A DNA stretch of 9,488 nt, taken from NCBI GenBank assembly GCA_947630465.1, contig CANRHT010000073.1, positions 1-9,488 of the forward strand. The letters run 5' to 3'. Positions 1 through 6,713 of this stretch are shown here, in pieces (positions within the stretch are counted from its first letter, which is position 1; the number at the start of each line of letters is the position of its first letter). Position numbers and translations under genes: made by a program. The notes under the pieces were generated by a model that did not search any database, had not been told where the DNA came from, and worked only from the letters and a program-made list of their open reading frames with translations. Origin of the DNA: an uncultured Pseudomonadaceae bacterium (GTDB taxonomy: Bacteria > Pseudomonadota > Gammaproteobacteria > Pseudomonadales > Pseudomonadaceae).

Positions 1-1312
1 GATTATTCAAATGGGTGATCACATCGCCGGCACGCAAACCAATCATGGCAGCAGGGCCGTCTTGCACCTCTTGAATCACCACACCGCCTTGCAAATCAAT
101 AGCTTTTTTCTGCTCGGGTGTCAAATCCGTCACTGTCATACCTAAGCGGTTGTTTTTACTGACGTTACCTTGCGCTTGACTCGCGGCAAACTCTTCACCC
201 TCAGCCGGCAGCGCACCCACTTTAATAGTCAGTGTTTTACGGGCACCTTCGCGCATGACCACTAATTTAGCGTTTGCACCTGGCTTAACCGAACCGATCA
301 AATGCGGTAAATCAGCCGACATCACCACGGGCTGGCTATTCATCGATAAAATAACATCACCGACCTGTAAGCCACCTTTATCCGCAGGACCATTTTCTAG
401 CACCTGCGCAACCAGTGCGCCAGCAGGTTTGTCTAAACCGAAAGACTCGGCCAAATCTTTATTGACCTCTTGAATCACTACGCCAAGCCAGCCGCGATCA
501 ACTTTACCGTTGTTTTTCAGCTGCTCACTCACATCCAAAGCCACTTCCATCGGAATGGCAAAGGACAAACCCATAAAACCACCGGAGCGGGTAAAGATTT
601 GCGAGTTAATCCCGACCACTTCACCCTGCAAATTAAACAAAGGACCACCTGAATTACCCGGGTTAATCGCTACATCAGTTTGAATAAAGGGGACATAGCC
701 ATCATTGGGTAAATTACGGCCTGTTGCCGAGACAATACCCGCTGTCACTGAGTGATCAAAACCAAAGGGCGAACCAATGGCTAAGACCCACTCACCCACT
801 TTTAAGTTTTTAGACTGACCCAACTTAACAGTCGGTAAGTTTTTACCTTCAATTTTCAACAAGGCCACATCAGTGCGCGGGTCAGTACCCACTAAGGTTG
901 CGGTTAACTCGCTACGATCAGCCAAACGCACAATAATTTCATCAGCGTCGGCAATCACATGATTATTGGTGAGCACATAACCATCATTGGAAATAATAAA
1001 GCCTGAACCCAAAGACTGCGCTTCACGCTGCTGGCCTTTGTTACGACCTTGCGGGGCGCGGGGCATCGGTATACTGCGCTCGAAAAACTCACGAAAAATC
1101 GGCGGCATACCTTCTAAATCTGGCATCCCATGGAAACCACCTGCAGTATGAGGGTTGGTTATGGTTTGCCGGGTACTGATATTGACCACGGCTGGGGATG
1201 ACTCTTCAACCAGTACTGTAAAATCAGGTAATTGCGCCTGCGCCACTGGCATGACCAGCACGCTCATCAACAAGCACAGCCCCAGCCAAAGTGATGTTTT
1301 TTTCTGCGTCAT
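1..1312 (-). CDS. mucD: MucD, periplasmic DegP/HtrA-family serine protease (3' end cut by window edge)
   Basis: This is a periplasmic trypsin-like serine protease and chaperone that degrades misfolded envelope proteins and so dampens activation of the AlgU stress response. The ATG at 1312 is followed by a signal peptide (residues 1-26, ending AQA, before QLPD). The protease domain carries a full catalytic triad: H118 in TNNHVI, D148 in TDVALL and S221 in NPGNSGGPL. PDZ1 begins near GWLGV (W275). PDZ2 begins near residue 388 (RLGM) and is truncated at residue 437 by the window start. P. aeruginosa MucD is about 474 residues, so roughly 37 residues should lie outside. The start is supported by GGAGAG at 1323-1318, 5 nt upstream. 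The gene begins 21 nt after the rseC stop and is the last gene of the algU operon seen here. Family assignment is very secure. MucD rather than another HtrA paralogue follows from the operon position. Confidence 0.97.
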   Translation of the reverse strand, partial: MTQKKTSLWLGLCLLMSVLVMPVAQAQLPDFTVLVEESSPAVVNISTRQTITNPHTAGGFHGMPDLEGMPPIFREFFERSIPMPRAPQGRNKGQQREAQSLGSGFIISNDGYVLTNNHVIADADEIIVRLADRSELTATLVGTDPRTDVALLKIEGKNLPTVKLGQSKNLKVGEWVLAIGSPFGFDHSVTAGIVSATGRNLPNDGYVPFIQTDVAINPGNSGGPLFNLQGEVVGINSQIFTRSGGFMGLSFAIPMEVALDVSEQLKNNGKVDRGWLGVVIQEVNKDLAESFGLDKPAGALVAQVLENGPADKGGLQVGDVILSMNSQPVVMSADLPHLIGSVKPGANAKLVVMREGARKTLTIKVGALPAEGEEFAASQAQGNVSKNNRLGMTVTDLTPEQKKAIDLQGGVVIQEVQDGPAAMIGLRAGDVITHLNN

Positions 1313-1333
1313 ATGATCTCTCCATTACTTATG

Positions 1334-1792
1334 TCAAACATCAAGCGCAGGTTGGACAGCCATCTGCGCTTTAAGCACTACAGGTTGCATTGCAGCCGTA
1401 TCAATATAGCGGTGACTATAAAAACGCACCCACATACAACCACTTAGAAAACCCAGCAGGCCAGCAAAAATAATCCAAAGTTCTGAAAGCTGCAATACAT
1501 CGGCAGCTAAAGCGGCACTAAACAGTAGAAAAAGCGGCAGCATGTACACCACAAAGGCACTGCGCACCAAGGCATCTTCAGTCACACCCAAGGTCACTTG
1601 ATCGCCTTTACGCAAAGATAAATCAGACTGCACTTTAATCATCTGTGGCTTTTTATCAGCCGATAATGCATTGACGATGCCTTGCCCGCAGGCGGCTTTT
1701 GCCGAGCAGCTACCACAGGTGGTTTTGCGCTGCGTAGCAACCCAAACACCATCCGCTTCAACCGACACCACAATGCCCTGCTCTTCAATCAT
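1334..1792 (-). CDS. mucC: RseC/MucC, inner-membrane positive regulator of the sigma-E/AlgU response
   Basis: This is a 152-residue RseC-family inner-membrane protein. The N-terminal part has the family's cysteine cluster (C26, C29 and C35 in CGSCSAKAACG), which in RseC-type proteins has been discussed as a metal or redox site. Two hydrophobic segments follow, about residues 75-97 and 105-122, with a basic stretch (RFYSHR) after the second. In E. coli, RseC lies in the rpoE operon and is also linked to SoxR reduction. In P. aeruginosa, MucC has a modest effect on alginate control. Its mechanism is not well established. The start at 1792 overlaps the mucB stop by 8 nt (ATGATTGA), so translation is probably coupled to mucB. 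Length matches P. aeruginosa MucC (about 151 residues). Confidence 0.93.
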   Translation of the reverse strand: MIEEQGIVVSVEADGVWVATQRKTTCGSCSAKAACGQGIVNALSADKKPQMIKVQSDLSLRKGDQVTLGVTEDALVRSAFVVYMLPLFLLFSAALAADVLQLSELWIIFAGLLGFLSGCMWVRFYSHRYIDTAAMQPVVLKAQMAVQPALDV

Positions 1793-2771
1793 CGCTTAAG
1801 TCCTGACCTGCATGCATCGACAACGCTATACGCTCGGCACTGCCGAGGGGAATCTCTCCAACCACAGTAACCATTAATGTTTCATCTGCACGCTGGATTT
1901 TTTTCGAAACTACGGCTGTTGGTCCGAGCTGACGACGACTGCTCTCTACTTCAAGGTTATCAATGTTTTCTATATAGACTGAAAAATGCGCCAGACCGTC
2001 TGAATAGACTTGATTGAGTACTGAGCCATCATGCTCATAAGCAACCTGGTAATGACTTTTAAGTAGAGAAAAACCCGGTGGCGTCCAATTCACCGCCCAA
2101 TCTTTTTCAGCCACTGCTTCTCTATTCATCGCCGGCGCTTGCAAGGGTATACAGCCTGCACCGGGCGTCAGATCTTGCAGATTGGCGAGCGGTGCCGTCT
2201 GTTCTGGCGCACTACTAAACTGTACAAACTGTAAACGTTCTAACAGTTGGCCTTTTTCATTCAGCAGCAAGGACTGCAAAGGCACCGCTGTTAAGGTATC
2301 AACAGACATCTCTATAGGATAACGGTGCTGATCACGTGGCGAGAACAACAACACGGCGGCATCTCGCCCAGCAATCCGCGTCTCACCCACGACTTGTACG
2401 TCATACCACTGCGGCAAATCTTGCACTGTTACACTGGCCTGCGGCCACACGTCAATAACGGTTAAATCATCAGCCAGCGCAGCACTGGCACAAGCGACAA
2501 CACCATCCACCCGTAGCACCTCGTGCGCAGGCCCACTCAACTGGGTGAAGTGCTCAACAATTTGCCCCTCTGGACTGGCTTGACGCACAACTTGATGACT
2601 GGAAAAAGCGCCCTTGCGCTCATAGACAAAGGCACCTTGATACGCTTGACTGGCCTGCGCGCTCTGTAAGCGTTGCAACCAATGTGTAGCGCTCATCGTT
2701 TGCGCTGCAACCGTACTGCCCGCCACTGCTAACAACAATGCGGTACTGGTACAAAAAGCCTTCACCTGCAT
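1785..2771 (-). CDS. mucB: MucB/RseB, periplasmic regulator that protects the anti-sigma factor MucA
   Basis: This is a 328-residue periplasmic protein of the RseB family. It binds the periplasmic part of MucA and shields it from site-1 proteolysis until it senses lipoprotein-type or LPS-type signals. A signal peptide is visible (residues 1 to about 23, ending TVAA). The N-terminal LolA-like domain starts with the family motif AYQGAFVYER (about 43-52) and runs to about residue 200. The smaller C-terminal domain begins near VNWTPPGF (about 227-234) and reaches about residue 315. Two cysteines, C94 and C207, follow the signal peptide. The protein is slightly longer than P. aeruginosa MucB (about 316). 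The ATG at 2771 lies 3 nt after the mucA stop, with a GAAGG about 13 nt upstream and AAGGG adjacent, consistent with coupling to mucA. The neighbours mucA and rseC confirm the identity. Confidence 0.95.
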   Translation of the reverse strand: MQVKAFCTSTALLLAVAGSTVAAQTMSATHWLQRLQSAQASQAYQGAFVYERKGAFSSHQVVRQASPEGQIVEHFTQLSGPAHEVLRVDGVVACASAALADDLTVIDVWPQASVTVQDLPQWYDVQVVGETRIAGRDAAVLLFSPRDQHRYPIEMSVDTLTAVPLQSLLLNEKGQLLERLQFVQFSSAPEQTAPLANLQDLTPGAGCIPLQAPAMNREAVAEKDWAVNWTPPGFSLLKSHYQVAYEHDGSVLNQVYSDGLAHFSVYIENIDNLEVESSRRQLGPTAVVSKKIQRADETLMVTVVGEIPLGSAERIALSMHAGQDLSDD

Positions 2772-2774
2772 CCC

Positions 2775-3395
2775 TTACTGACCTTCTAAACTGGCAGCGC
2801 GCGCATAAGGCAAACCGCTTTCTGTCGTGCTAGCTCCAGCTTGCTGTGCATGCTGACGCAAATAGCTGGGCAAGCGACGCTCATACCATGCGTCGTCCTC
2901 AGTTGCTGCTTGCGTTGCTTCGGTTTGTTCGGTTTGTGCATTATAGCTGGCCAACACCGCTGGCGATGGCGATGACGTGTGACTCGAACTGATCGCCGGT
3001 AAGCGCTGCTCACCTTGCGCCATCATAGCCTCTTGACTAAAACCATCTTGATTGTAAAAACGCACACCACCGAGCACCATTAAAGTGACTGACGCAGCTA
3101 CCGCAATACGCGCAACCCAAGGCGTTTTACCCGATACGCGCGTAGCGCTGTCCGACGCGTCTGCTGATTGAGCAAGAGCAGGTTCGGCATCAATTGCAGC
3201 CATAATACGAGCCGACAAATCAACACCAGTATGCATAGGTTTATTGTGTAGCGCAGAGCGTGCAACCTGATAGCGCGACCATGTTTCGCGCAATTGCGGG
3301 TCAGACATTGCTTGCAAAACCCGACGCAACTCCAACTCATCAGCTTCATTATCTACAAGTGCTGAAAGCGACTGCTTCACGGCTTCTTGACTCAT
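2775..3395 (-). CDS. mucA: MucA, membrane-bound anti-sigma factor for AlgU
   Basis: This 206-residue single-pass inner-membrane protein sequesters AlgU at the cytoplasmic face and is destroyed by regulated proteolysis (AlgW, then MucP, then cytoplasmic proteases in P. aeruginosa). The cytoplasmic RseA-like N domain contains DNEADELELRRVL (15-27). The transmembrane segment is about residues 93-111. The periplasmic tail contains PAVLAS (145-150), which aligns with the P. aeruginosa AlgW-cleavage segment PAVLAG. It ends with a strongly conserved block, RRLPSYLRQH (173-182) and LPYARAASLE (195-204), thought to contact MucB. The start is supported by AAGAGG (3409-3404) 8 nt upstream of the ATG. 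The frame is intact, with no mucoid-type frameshift. The gene lies 35 nt after algU. The protein is about 12 residues longer than P. aeruginosa MucA (194), with the extra length in the linkers flanking the membrane segment. Confidence 0.97.
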   Translation of the reverse strand: MSQEAVKQSLSALVDNEADELELRRVLQAMSDPQLRETWSRYQVARSALHNKPMHTGVDLSARIMAAIDAEPALAQSADASDSATRVSGKTPWVARIAVAASVTLMVLGGVRFYNQDGFSQEAMMAQGEQRLPAISSSHTSSPSPAVLASYNAQTEQTEATQAATEDDAWYERRLPSYLRQHAQQAGASTTESGLPYARAASLEGQ

Positions 3396-3430
3396 ACTCA
3401 GATCCTCTTTTGACTGACGTTGCGCATTAA

Positions 3431-4009
3431 TTAGGCCTCTTCTAACAAAGGCCGCAAGGCTTTATCGACAGCCTCACGCGCTCGAAAAATGCGCGAACGC
3501 ACTGTACCTACTGGGCACTGCATCACATTGGCAATGTCCTCATAACTCAGACCTTCAAACTCTCGTAAAGTTAGCGCACGGCGTAAATCCTCTGGGAGCT
3601 GCTTAATACTGCGCTGCACGGTGTCGTCAATTTCATCGCGTAGCATTAAGCGCTCCGGCGATGCCATGTCTTTAAGCCCGTGCTCGCCATCATAAAATTC
3701 AGCATCATTGGAATCCACATCACTGCTGGGTGGTCGACGATTACGCGCCACCAAGTAATTCTTTGCGGTATTAATCGCAATGCGGTACAGCCACGTATAA
3801 AACGCACTGTCACCACGGAAATTAGCCAAAGCTCGATAGGCTTTAATAAAGGCCTCCTGTGTTACATCCTGCGCCTCATGCGGATCATGCACAAAACGTA
3901 CAACCAAACCTAAGATGCGATGCTGATATTTAAGCACTAACAAATCAAAGGCTCGCTTATCGCCATTTTGTACACGTTTAACTAACTGTTGATCATCATC
4001 AGTCGTCAT
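3431..4009 (-). CDS. algU: AlgU (AlgT, RpoE), extracytoplasmic-function sigma factor
   Basis: This ECF sigma factor directs RNA polymerase to envelope-stress and exopolysaccharide promoters. It is held inactive by MucA. Region 2 spans about residues 20-92, including FDLLVLKYQHRILGL and the promoter-melting and -10 recognition stretch FYTWLYRIAINTAKN. Region 4 spans about 130-184, with the helix-turn-helix GLSYEDIANVMQCPVGTVRSR. The 192-residue length matches P. aeruginosa AlgU (193). I chose the ATG at 4009 over an in-frame TTG at 4015: GGTGA at 4020-4016 sits 6 nt from this ATG but directly abuts the TTG, and an in-frame TGA lies just upstream of the TTG. The ATG overlaps the stop of a short leader ORF (ATGA), suggesting translational coupling. 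An AlgU-type promoter at 4232-4203 implies autoregulation. Confidence 0.97.
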   Translation of the reverse strand: MTTDDDQQLVKRVQNGDKRAFDLLVLKYQHRILGLVVRFVHDPHEAQDVTQEAFIKAYRALANFRGDSAFYTWLYRIAINTAKNYLVARNRRPPSSDVDSNDAEFYDGEHGLKDMASPERLMLRDEIDDTVQRSIKQLPEDLRRALTLREFEGLSYEDIANVMQCPVGTVRSRIFRAREAVDKALRPLLEEA

Positions 4010-4071
4010 GCACAATCACCAGCACGCAGCTGCGCGCAATCCAATGCAACGGCACACATTTCGTGCGTCAT
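4006..4071 (-). CDS. Putative 21-residue leader peptide translationally coupled to algU
   Basis: A short ORF starts with ATG at 4071 and ends with TGA at 4008-4006. The A and TG of the algU start lie in its last two codons, giving a 4-nt ATGA overlap. Its Shine-Dalgarno sequence (CTGGAGA, GGAG at 4082-4079, 7 nt from the ATG) is the best ribosome site in the algU leader, better than algU's own GGTGA. The peptide begins MTHEM and has three cysteines, at positions 6, 12 and 20, with no recognisable domain. It lies downstream of the predicted AlgU-type promoter, so it should be on the same transcript. E. coli rpoE is known to have a coupled leader peptide, RseD. The one here is shorter and not visibly similar. 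That it is translated, and that it controls algU, is inference. The alternative is a chance ORF in a GC-richer stretch. Confidence 0.6.
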   Translation of the reverse strand: MTHEMCAVALDCAQLRAGDCA

Positions 4072-4089
4072 AATTATTCTCCAGATTAA

Positions 4090-4097
4090 ACATCCCC
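4090..4097 (-). promoter_or_regulatory. Candidate RsmA/CsrA binding motif in the algU leader
   Basis: The leader RNA reads GGGGAUGU here, close to the 3' part of the CsrA/RsmA consensus (ARGGAUGU). A second GGA lies 8 nt downstream, inside the leader ORF Shine-Dalgarno (UGGAGA, 4083-4078). A third lies in the leader ORF itself (UUGGAUU). Paired GGA motifs with one covering the ribosome site are the usual arrangement for RsmA/CsrA repression. CsrA is reported to act on the rpoE leader in E. coli. Whether these GGAs sit in hairpin loops was not computed, so this is a motif-level suggestion. Confidence 0.3.
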
Positions 4098-4202
4098 TAA
4101 GTACGCCCGGTGCCAAACAAAGCCCATCACAGCCATACCCTTCTACTGACTCAACCTTAACCTGTTTCTGATAATTGCGTGCTGTTTAATAATCTACGCC
4201 AC

Positions 4203-4232
4203 TATTGAGCCAGCATACCGAGTAAAAGTTCC
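4203..4232 (-). promoter_or_regulatory. AlgU/sigma-E-type promoter of the algU operon
   Basis: On the minus strand the sequence is GGAACTT (4232-4226), a 17-nt spacer, then TCAATA (4208-4203). This fits the AlgU/sigma-E consensus GGAACTT-N16/17-TCnnA. It lies about 130 nt upstream of the leader ORF and about 190 nt upstream of algU and points at them, so it probably makes the operon autoregulated, as established for P. aeruginosa algU and E. coli rpoE. Transcription should start near 4196. Confidence 0.8.
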
Positions 4233-4268
4233 GCGCATTTGTAAGTATTTTACTCCAGCGTCCAGCGC

Positions 4269-4274
4269 TATACT
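4269..4274 (+). promoter_or_regulatory. Candidate -10 element of the nadB promoter
   Basis: TATACT at 4269-4274 matches the sigma-70 -10 consensus in five of six bases and would give a 5' leader of about 20-25 nt before nadB. No good -35 lies at the standard distance. TTTACT at 4249-4254 is the nearest but its spacer is only 14 nt. The element sits about 40 nt from the divergent AlgU-type -35, so the two promoters share a short control region. Confidence 0.45.
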
Positions 4275-4303
4275 TGCCGGCATCTTTGTAACGGATCTTA
4301 CTC

Positions 4304-5932
4304 ATGAGCCAATCGTATCAATATGACGTACTGATTATCGGCAGCGGTGCAGCAGGTTTAACCACAGCGTTAACGCTACCTGCACACTTGCGCATTGCAG
4401 TGCTGAGCAAGGGTGACTTGTCCAGCGGCTCAACCTACTGGGCGCAAGGTGGCGTCGCTGGTGTACTGGATGACACCGATACGGTGGAATCACACGTGCA
4501 AGATACGCTGATTGCCGGTGCTGGTTTATGCAATGAAGCAGCGGTGCGTTTTACCGTCGAAAACAGTCGCAGCGCTATTGATTGGCTGATCGAACAAGGT
4601 GTGCCCTTTACGCGCAACGATGCCAGCGCGGCGCAAGAGCAGCATTTTGATTACCACCTCACCCGTGAAGGGGGTCACAGTCACCGCCGTATTATTCATG
4701 CCGCCGATGCTACTGGCGCAGCTATTTTCACTACACTGTTAGCCAACGCTCGCCAGCGCAGCAATATTGAGTTGATTGAACAACAAGTCGCTGTGGATTT
4801 AATCACCAGTGCCAAACTGGGGCGCAACGACAGCCACGCCGATAACCGCTGCTTAGGGGCTTACGTCCTCAATCGCGCCAGTGGCGAAGTGGACACCTAT
4901 AACGCACGCTTTGTTGTGCTCGCCACGGGCGGTGCCGCTAAAGTCTATTTGTATACCAGCAATCCTGACAGCGCTTGCGGTGATGGCATTGCTATGGCTT
5001 GGCGCGCCGGCTGCAGCGTTGGCAACTTGGAGTTCAATCAATTCCACCCCACCTGCCTATACCATCCGCTAGCGAAAAACTTTCTCATCACCGAAGCCTT
5101 GCGCGGTGAAGGCGCACACTTAAAACTGCCGGATGGTGAGCGTTTTATGGCGCGCTTTGACAGCCGTGCCGAGTTGGCACCCCGCGATATAGTTGCACGC
5201 GCTATTGACCATGAAATGAAACGCTTAGGCATTGACTGCGTGTATTTAGATATCAGCCATAAACCTGCCGATTTTATTCAAGAACACTTCCCAACTGTAT
5301 ATGAGCGCTGCCTCACCTTTGGGATTGATATCACCCAAGAGCCCATTCCTATTGTGCCTGCTGCGCATTACACCTGCGGTGGTGTAGTTGTCGATCAGCA
5401 CGGCCATACCGACATTAACAATCTGTATGCGATCGGTGAAACCAGCTTTACCGGCTTGCATGGCGCAAACCGCATGGCCAGCAACTCGTTGTTGGAGTGT
5501 TTTGTTTACGCGCGCTCAGCCGCTAATGATATTGCACAGCAAGATGCGGTAACGCAAAGCGCAACAGATCTGCCTGAATGGGATGCCAGTTTAGTCACGG
5601 ACTCAGACGAAGATGTGATTATTGCCCACAACTGGGATGAACTCAGACGTTTTATGTGGGACTACGTCGGCATTGTACGCACCGACAAACGCTTACTGCG
5701 CGCACAACACCGCGTGCGTTTACTGCTGGATGAAATTGATGAGTTCTACAGCAATTACCGCGTCAGTCGGGACTTGATTGAGTTGCGTAATTTAGCTGTG
5801 GTCGCCGATTTGATGATTCGCTCGGCCATGTGCCGTAAAGAAAGTCGCGGCCTGCATTACACCTTGGATTACCCACACATGAAGGACGTCGCGCAGGATA
5901 CTATTTTACGGCCTGCCAAGGTTGACGGCTGA
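4304..5932 (+). CDS. nadB: L-aspartate oxidase NadB, first step of de novo NAD synthesis
   Basis: This cytosolic FAD enzyme oxidises L-aspartate to iminoaspartate, which NadA then condenses with dihydroxyacetone phosphate to quinolinate. The 542-residue protein has the FAD dinucleotide-binding motif IIGSGAAGL (11-19). It also has the succinate dehydrogenase/fumarate reductase-type flavoprotein signatures: [11 protein letters not shown] (119-129), FNQFHPT (244-250), [10 protein letters not shown] (261-270), PRDIVARA (293-300), HYTCGGV (355-361) and [22 protein letters not shown] (377-398). H248, R294, H355 and R390 correspond to the E. coli active-site residues H244, R290, H351 and R386. The C-terminal helical domain ends with [10 protein letters not shown]. 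Length is close to P. aeruginosa NadB (538). The ATG at 4304 has only a weak GGA 8 nt upstream. Divergence from algU is the usual pseudomonad arrangement. Its last 32 nt overlap the end of ygfX on the other strand. Confidence 0.98.
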   Translation: MSQSYQYDVLIIGSGAAGLTTALTLPAHLRIAVLSKGDLSSGSTYWAQGGVAGVLDDTDTVESHVQDTLIAGAGLCNEAAVRFTVENSRSAIDWLIEQGVPFTRNDASAAQEQHFDYHLTREGGHSHRRIIHAADATGAAIFTTLLANARQRSNIELIEQQVAVDLITSAKLGRNDSHADNRCLGAYVLNRASGEVDTYNARFVVLATGGAAKVYLYTSNPDSACGDGIAMAWRAGCSVGNLEFNQFHPTCLYHPLAKNFLITEALRGEGAHLKLPDGERFMARFDSRAELAPRDIVARAIDHEMKRLGIDCVYLDISHKPADFIQEHFPTVYERCLTFGIDITQEPIPIVPAAHYTCGGVVVDQHGHTDINNLYAIGETSFTGLHGANRMASNSLLECFVYARSAANDIAQQDAVTQSATDLPEWDASLVTDSDEDVIIAHNWDELRRFMWDYVGIVRTDKRLLRAQHRVRLLLDEIDEFYSNYRVSRDLIELRNLAVVADLMIRSAMCRKESRGLHYTLDYPHMKDVAQDTILRPAKVDG

Positions 5933-6356
5933 ATTTTAAACGCACACGCAGGCGGCGATGCTCGTCCTGCGTTAGGCTGTCACTGGGCACAATAGCGCTG
6001 CGATACCACCACTGTCCTGCATAACGATAGCGCAATAACACCAATGACGGCAGCGCCATACTATCTCGGCGCAACTGCACTGCTCGCCAGCCCTGCTGAC
6101 TGTTCCACATCTGCCAGCCTTGATGGGTACGGCGCACGCCAGAGCGCATCTGTGGTTGCTGTTGTTGTGTCAGACCATACAGTTGCCAGAACAACTGCAC
6201 ACTCAAGTACAACAGTAGCGCCGATGCCAACCACAGATTGATATCGGCTAGAAAAACTGCAGCGCAAGCCAACAATAAAGCAGCTGAACGTGCGCATGAC
6301 AGCCTTCGTGAAGGCTGCCAAAAACACGTTGCACTGGGCTTATTTAGGCTTTGCAT
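5901..6356 (-). CDS. ygfX: YgfX-family inner-membrane protein
   Basis: This is a small membrane protein of the YgfX (CptA) family, normally encoded directly after sdhE. It has about 151 residues. Two closely spaced hydrophobic segments (about 24-39 and 41-58) are followed by a soluble C-terminal region rich in Trp, Arg and Gln ([15 protein letters not shown] and [14 protein letters not shown]). The start is uncertain. I prefer the ATG at 6356, which overlaps the sdhE stop by 17 nt and suggests coupled translation. An in-frame TTG at 6377 would add 7 residues. The family was described in E. coli as the toxin of a type IV pair with CptB, but CptB was later shown to be the SDH assembly factor SdhE, and the YgfX role remains unclear. 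Sequence conservation is low, so the call rests mainly on size, topology and the position after sdhE. It converges on nadB with a 32-nt overlap. Confidence 0.8.
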   Translation of the reverse strand: MQSLNKPSATCFWQPSRRLSCARSAALLLACAAVFLADINLWLASALLLYLSVQLFWQLYGLTQQQQPQMRSGVRRTHQGWQMWNSQQGWRAVQLRRDSMALPSLVLLRYRYAGQWWYRSAIVPSDSLTQDEHRRLRVRLKFSRQPWQAVK

Positions 6357-6594
6357 GTTCCAAAACCAAACCAACAATACGCTTTAAATCTTCGTTTTCA
6401 GGCTCTGCACGCAACATGCACCAACCAAAAATATCCTGATCTTCACAGGCTAATAACTGGCGATAGCGCTCACGGTCAGCGTCATCGAGCTTGAGGTATT
6501 GTTCTTCAACAAAAGGCACCAACAACTGATCCAGCTCCCACATGCCTCGACGGCTGTGCCAATACAGACGTTTCACTTCAACTTCGATAGACAT
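6340..6594 (-). CDS. sdhE: SdhE, FAD assembly factor for succinate dehydrogenase
   Basis: This 84-residue cytosolic protein promotes covalent FAD attachment to SdhA (and FrdA). It belongs to the SdhE/Sdh5 (YgfY, DUF339) family. The key RGxxE motif is present as RRGMWELD (R16, G17, E20), preceded by KRLYWHS and followed by LLVPF and the typical acidic helical body. The DIFGWCM segment is also typical. I chose the ATG at 6594, which has TTGGAG 6 nt upstream and gives the same length as known SdhE proteins. An in-frame TTG at 6606 overlaps that ribosome site and is rejected. The gene is the first of a two-gene unit with ygfX and is divergent from ygfZ, as in E. coli. A TATACT on the minus strand (6626-6621) could be its -10, but I see no matching -35. 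It is called the antitoxin CptB in older annotation. Confidence 0.95.
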   Translation of the reverse strand: MSIEVEVKRLYWHSRRGMWELDQLLVPFVEEQYLKLDDADRERYRQLLACEDQDIFGWCMLRAEPENEDLKRIVGLVLEHAKPK

Positions 6595-6652
6595 GACGCA
6601 CTCCAATCAATAAGAAATTCAGTATAAGACAGATTTAAGCAAGGTGCATACG

Positions 6653-6681
6653 CTGACAAGACGGCTCCAGCACTCTATGAT
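6653..6681 (+). promoter_or_regulatory. Sigma-70-type promoter of ygfZ
   Basis: CTGACA (6653-6658), a 17-nt spacer and TATGAT (6676-6681) match the -35 and -10 consensus in five of six bases each with ideal spacing. Transcription would start near 6688, leaving a leader of about 26 nt before ygfZ. The same intergenic stretch must also hold the divergent sdhE promoter. Confidence 0.65.
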
Positions 6682-6713
6682 AGACCCATGCATTATTCAC
6701 AAGCGAGACAGTC

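Noticed and set aside
255..652. Plus-strand ORFs opposite mucD
   Set aside because: They are antisense to well-conserved MucD coding sequence, lack recognisable domains and have no convincing ribosome site. They are by-products of codon use.
4010..4015. TTG start for algU at 4015
   Set aside because: GGTGA directly abuts it with no spacing, while the ATG at 4009 has 6-nt spacing and gives a length like known AlgU.
4090..4202. Additional sigma-70 promoter for algU (TTGAGT-N17-TGTGAT, minus strand)
   Set aside because: Each hexamer matches only about four of six bases, which is expected by chance in a leader of this length.
5946..5972. Hairpin ACGCAGG/CCTGCGT just after nadB as a terminator
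   Set aside because: The stem is only 7 bp with a 13-nt loop, has no T tract, and lies inside ygfX coding sequence.
6300..6317. Palindrome CAGCCTTC-GT-GAAGGCTG
   Set aside because: It lies in the ygfX coding sequence, its 2-nt loop is too tight for a good hairpin, and it has no other copy in the window, so it is probably chance.
6061..6327. Minus-strand ORF within ygfX in another frame, and plus-strand ORF 6044-6241
   Set aside because: The ygfX frame has the expected topology and context. The alternatives show no family features.
6340..6594. sdhE-ygfX read as a CptBA toxin-antitoxin pair
   Set aside because: The RGxxE motif and family knowledge support an SDH flavinylation factor. The toxin-antitoxin interpretation was superseded for SdhE.
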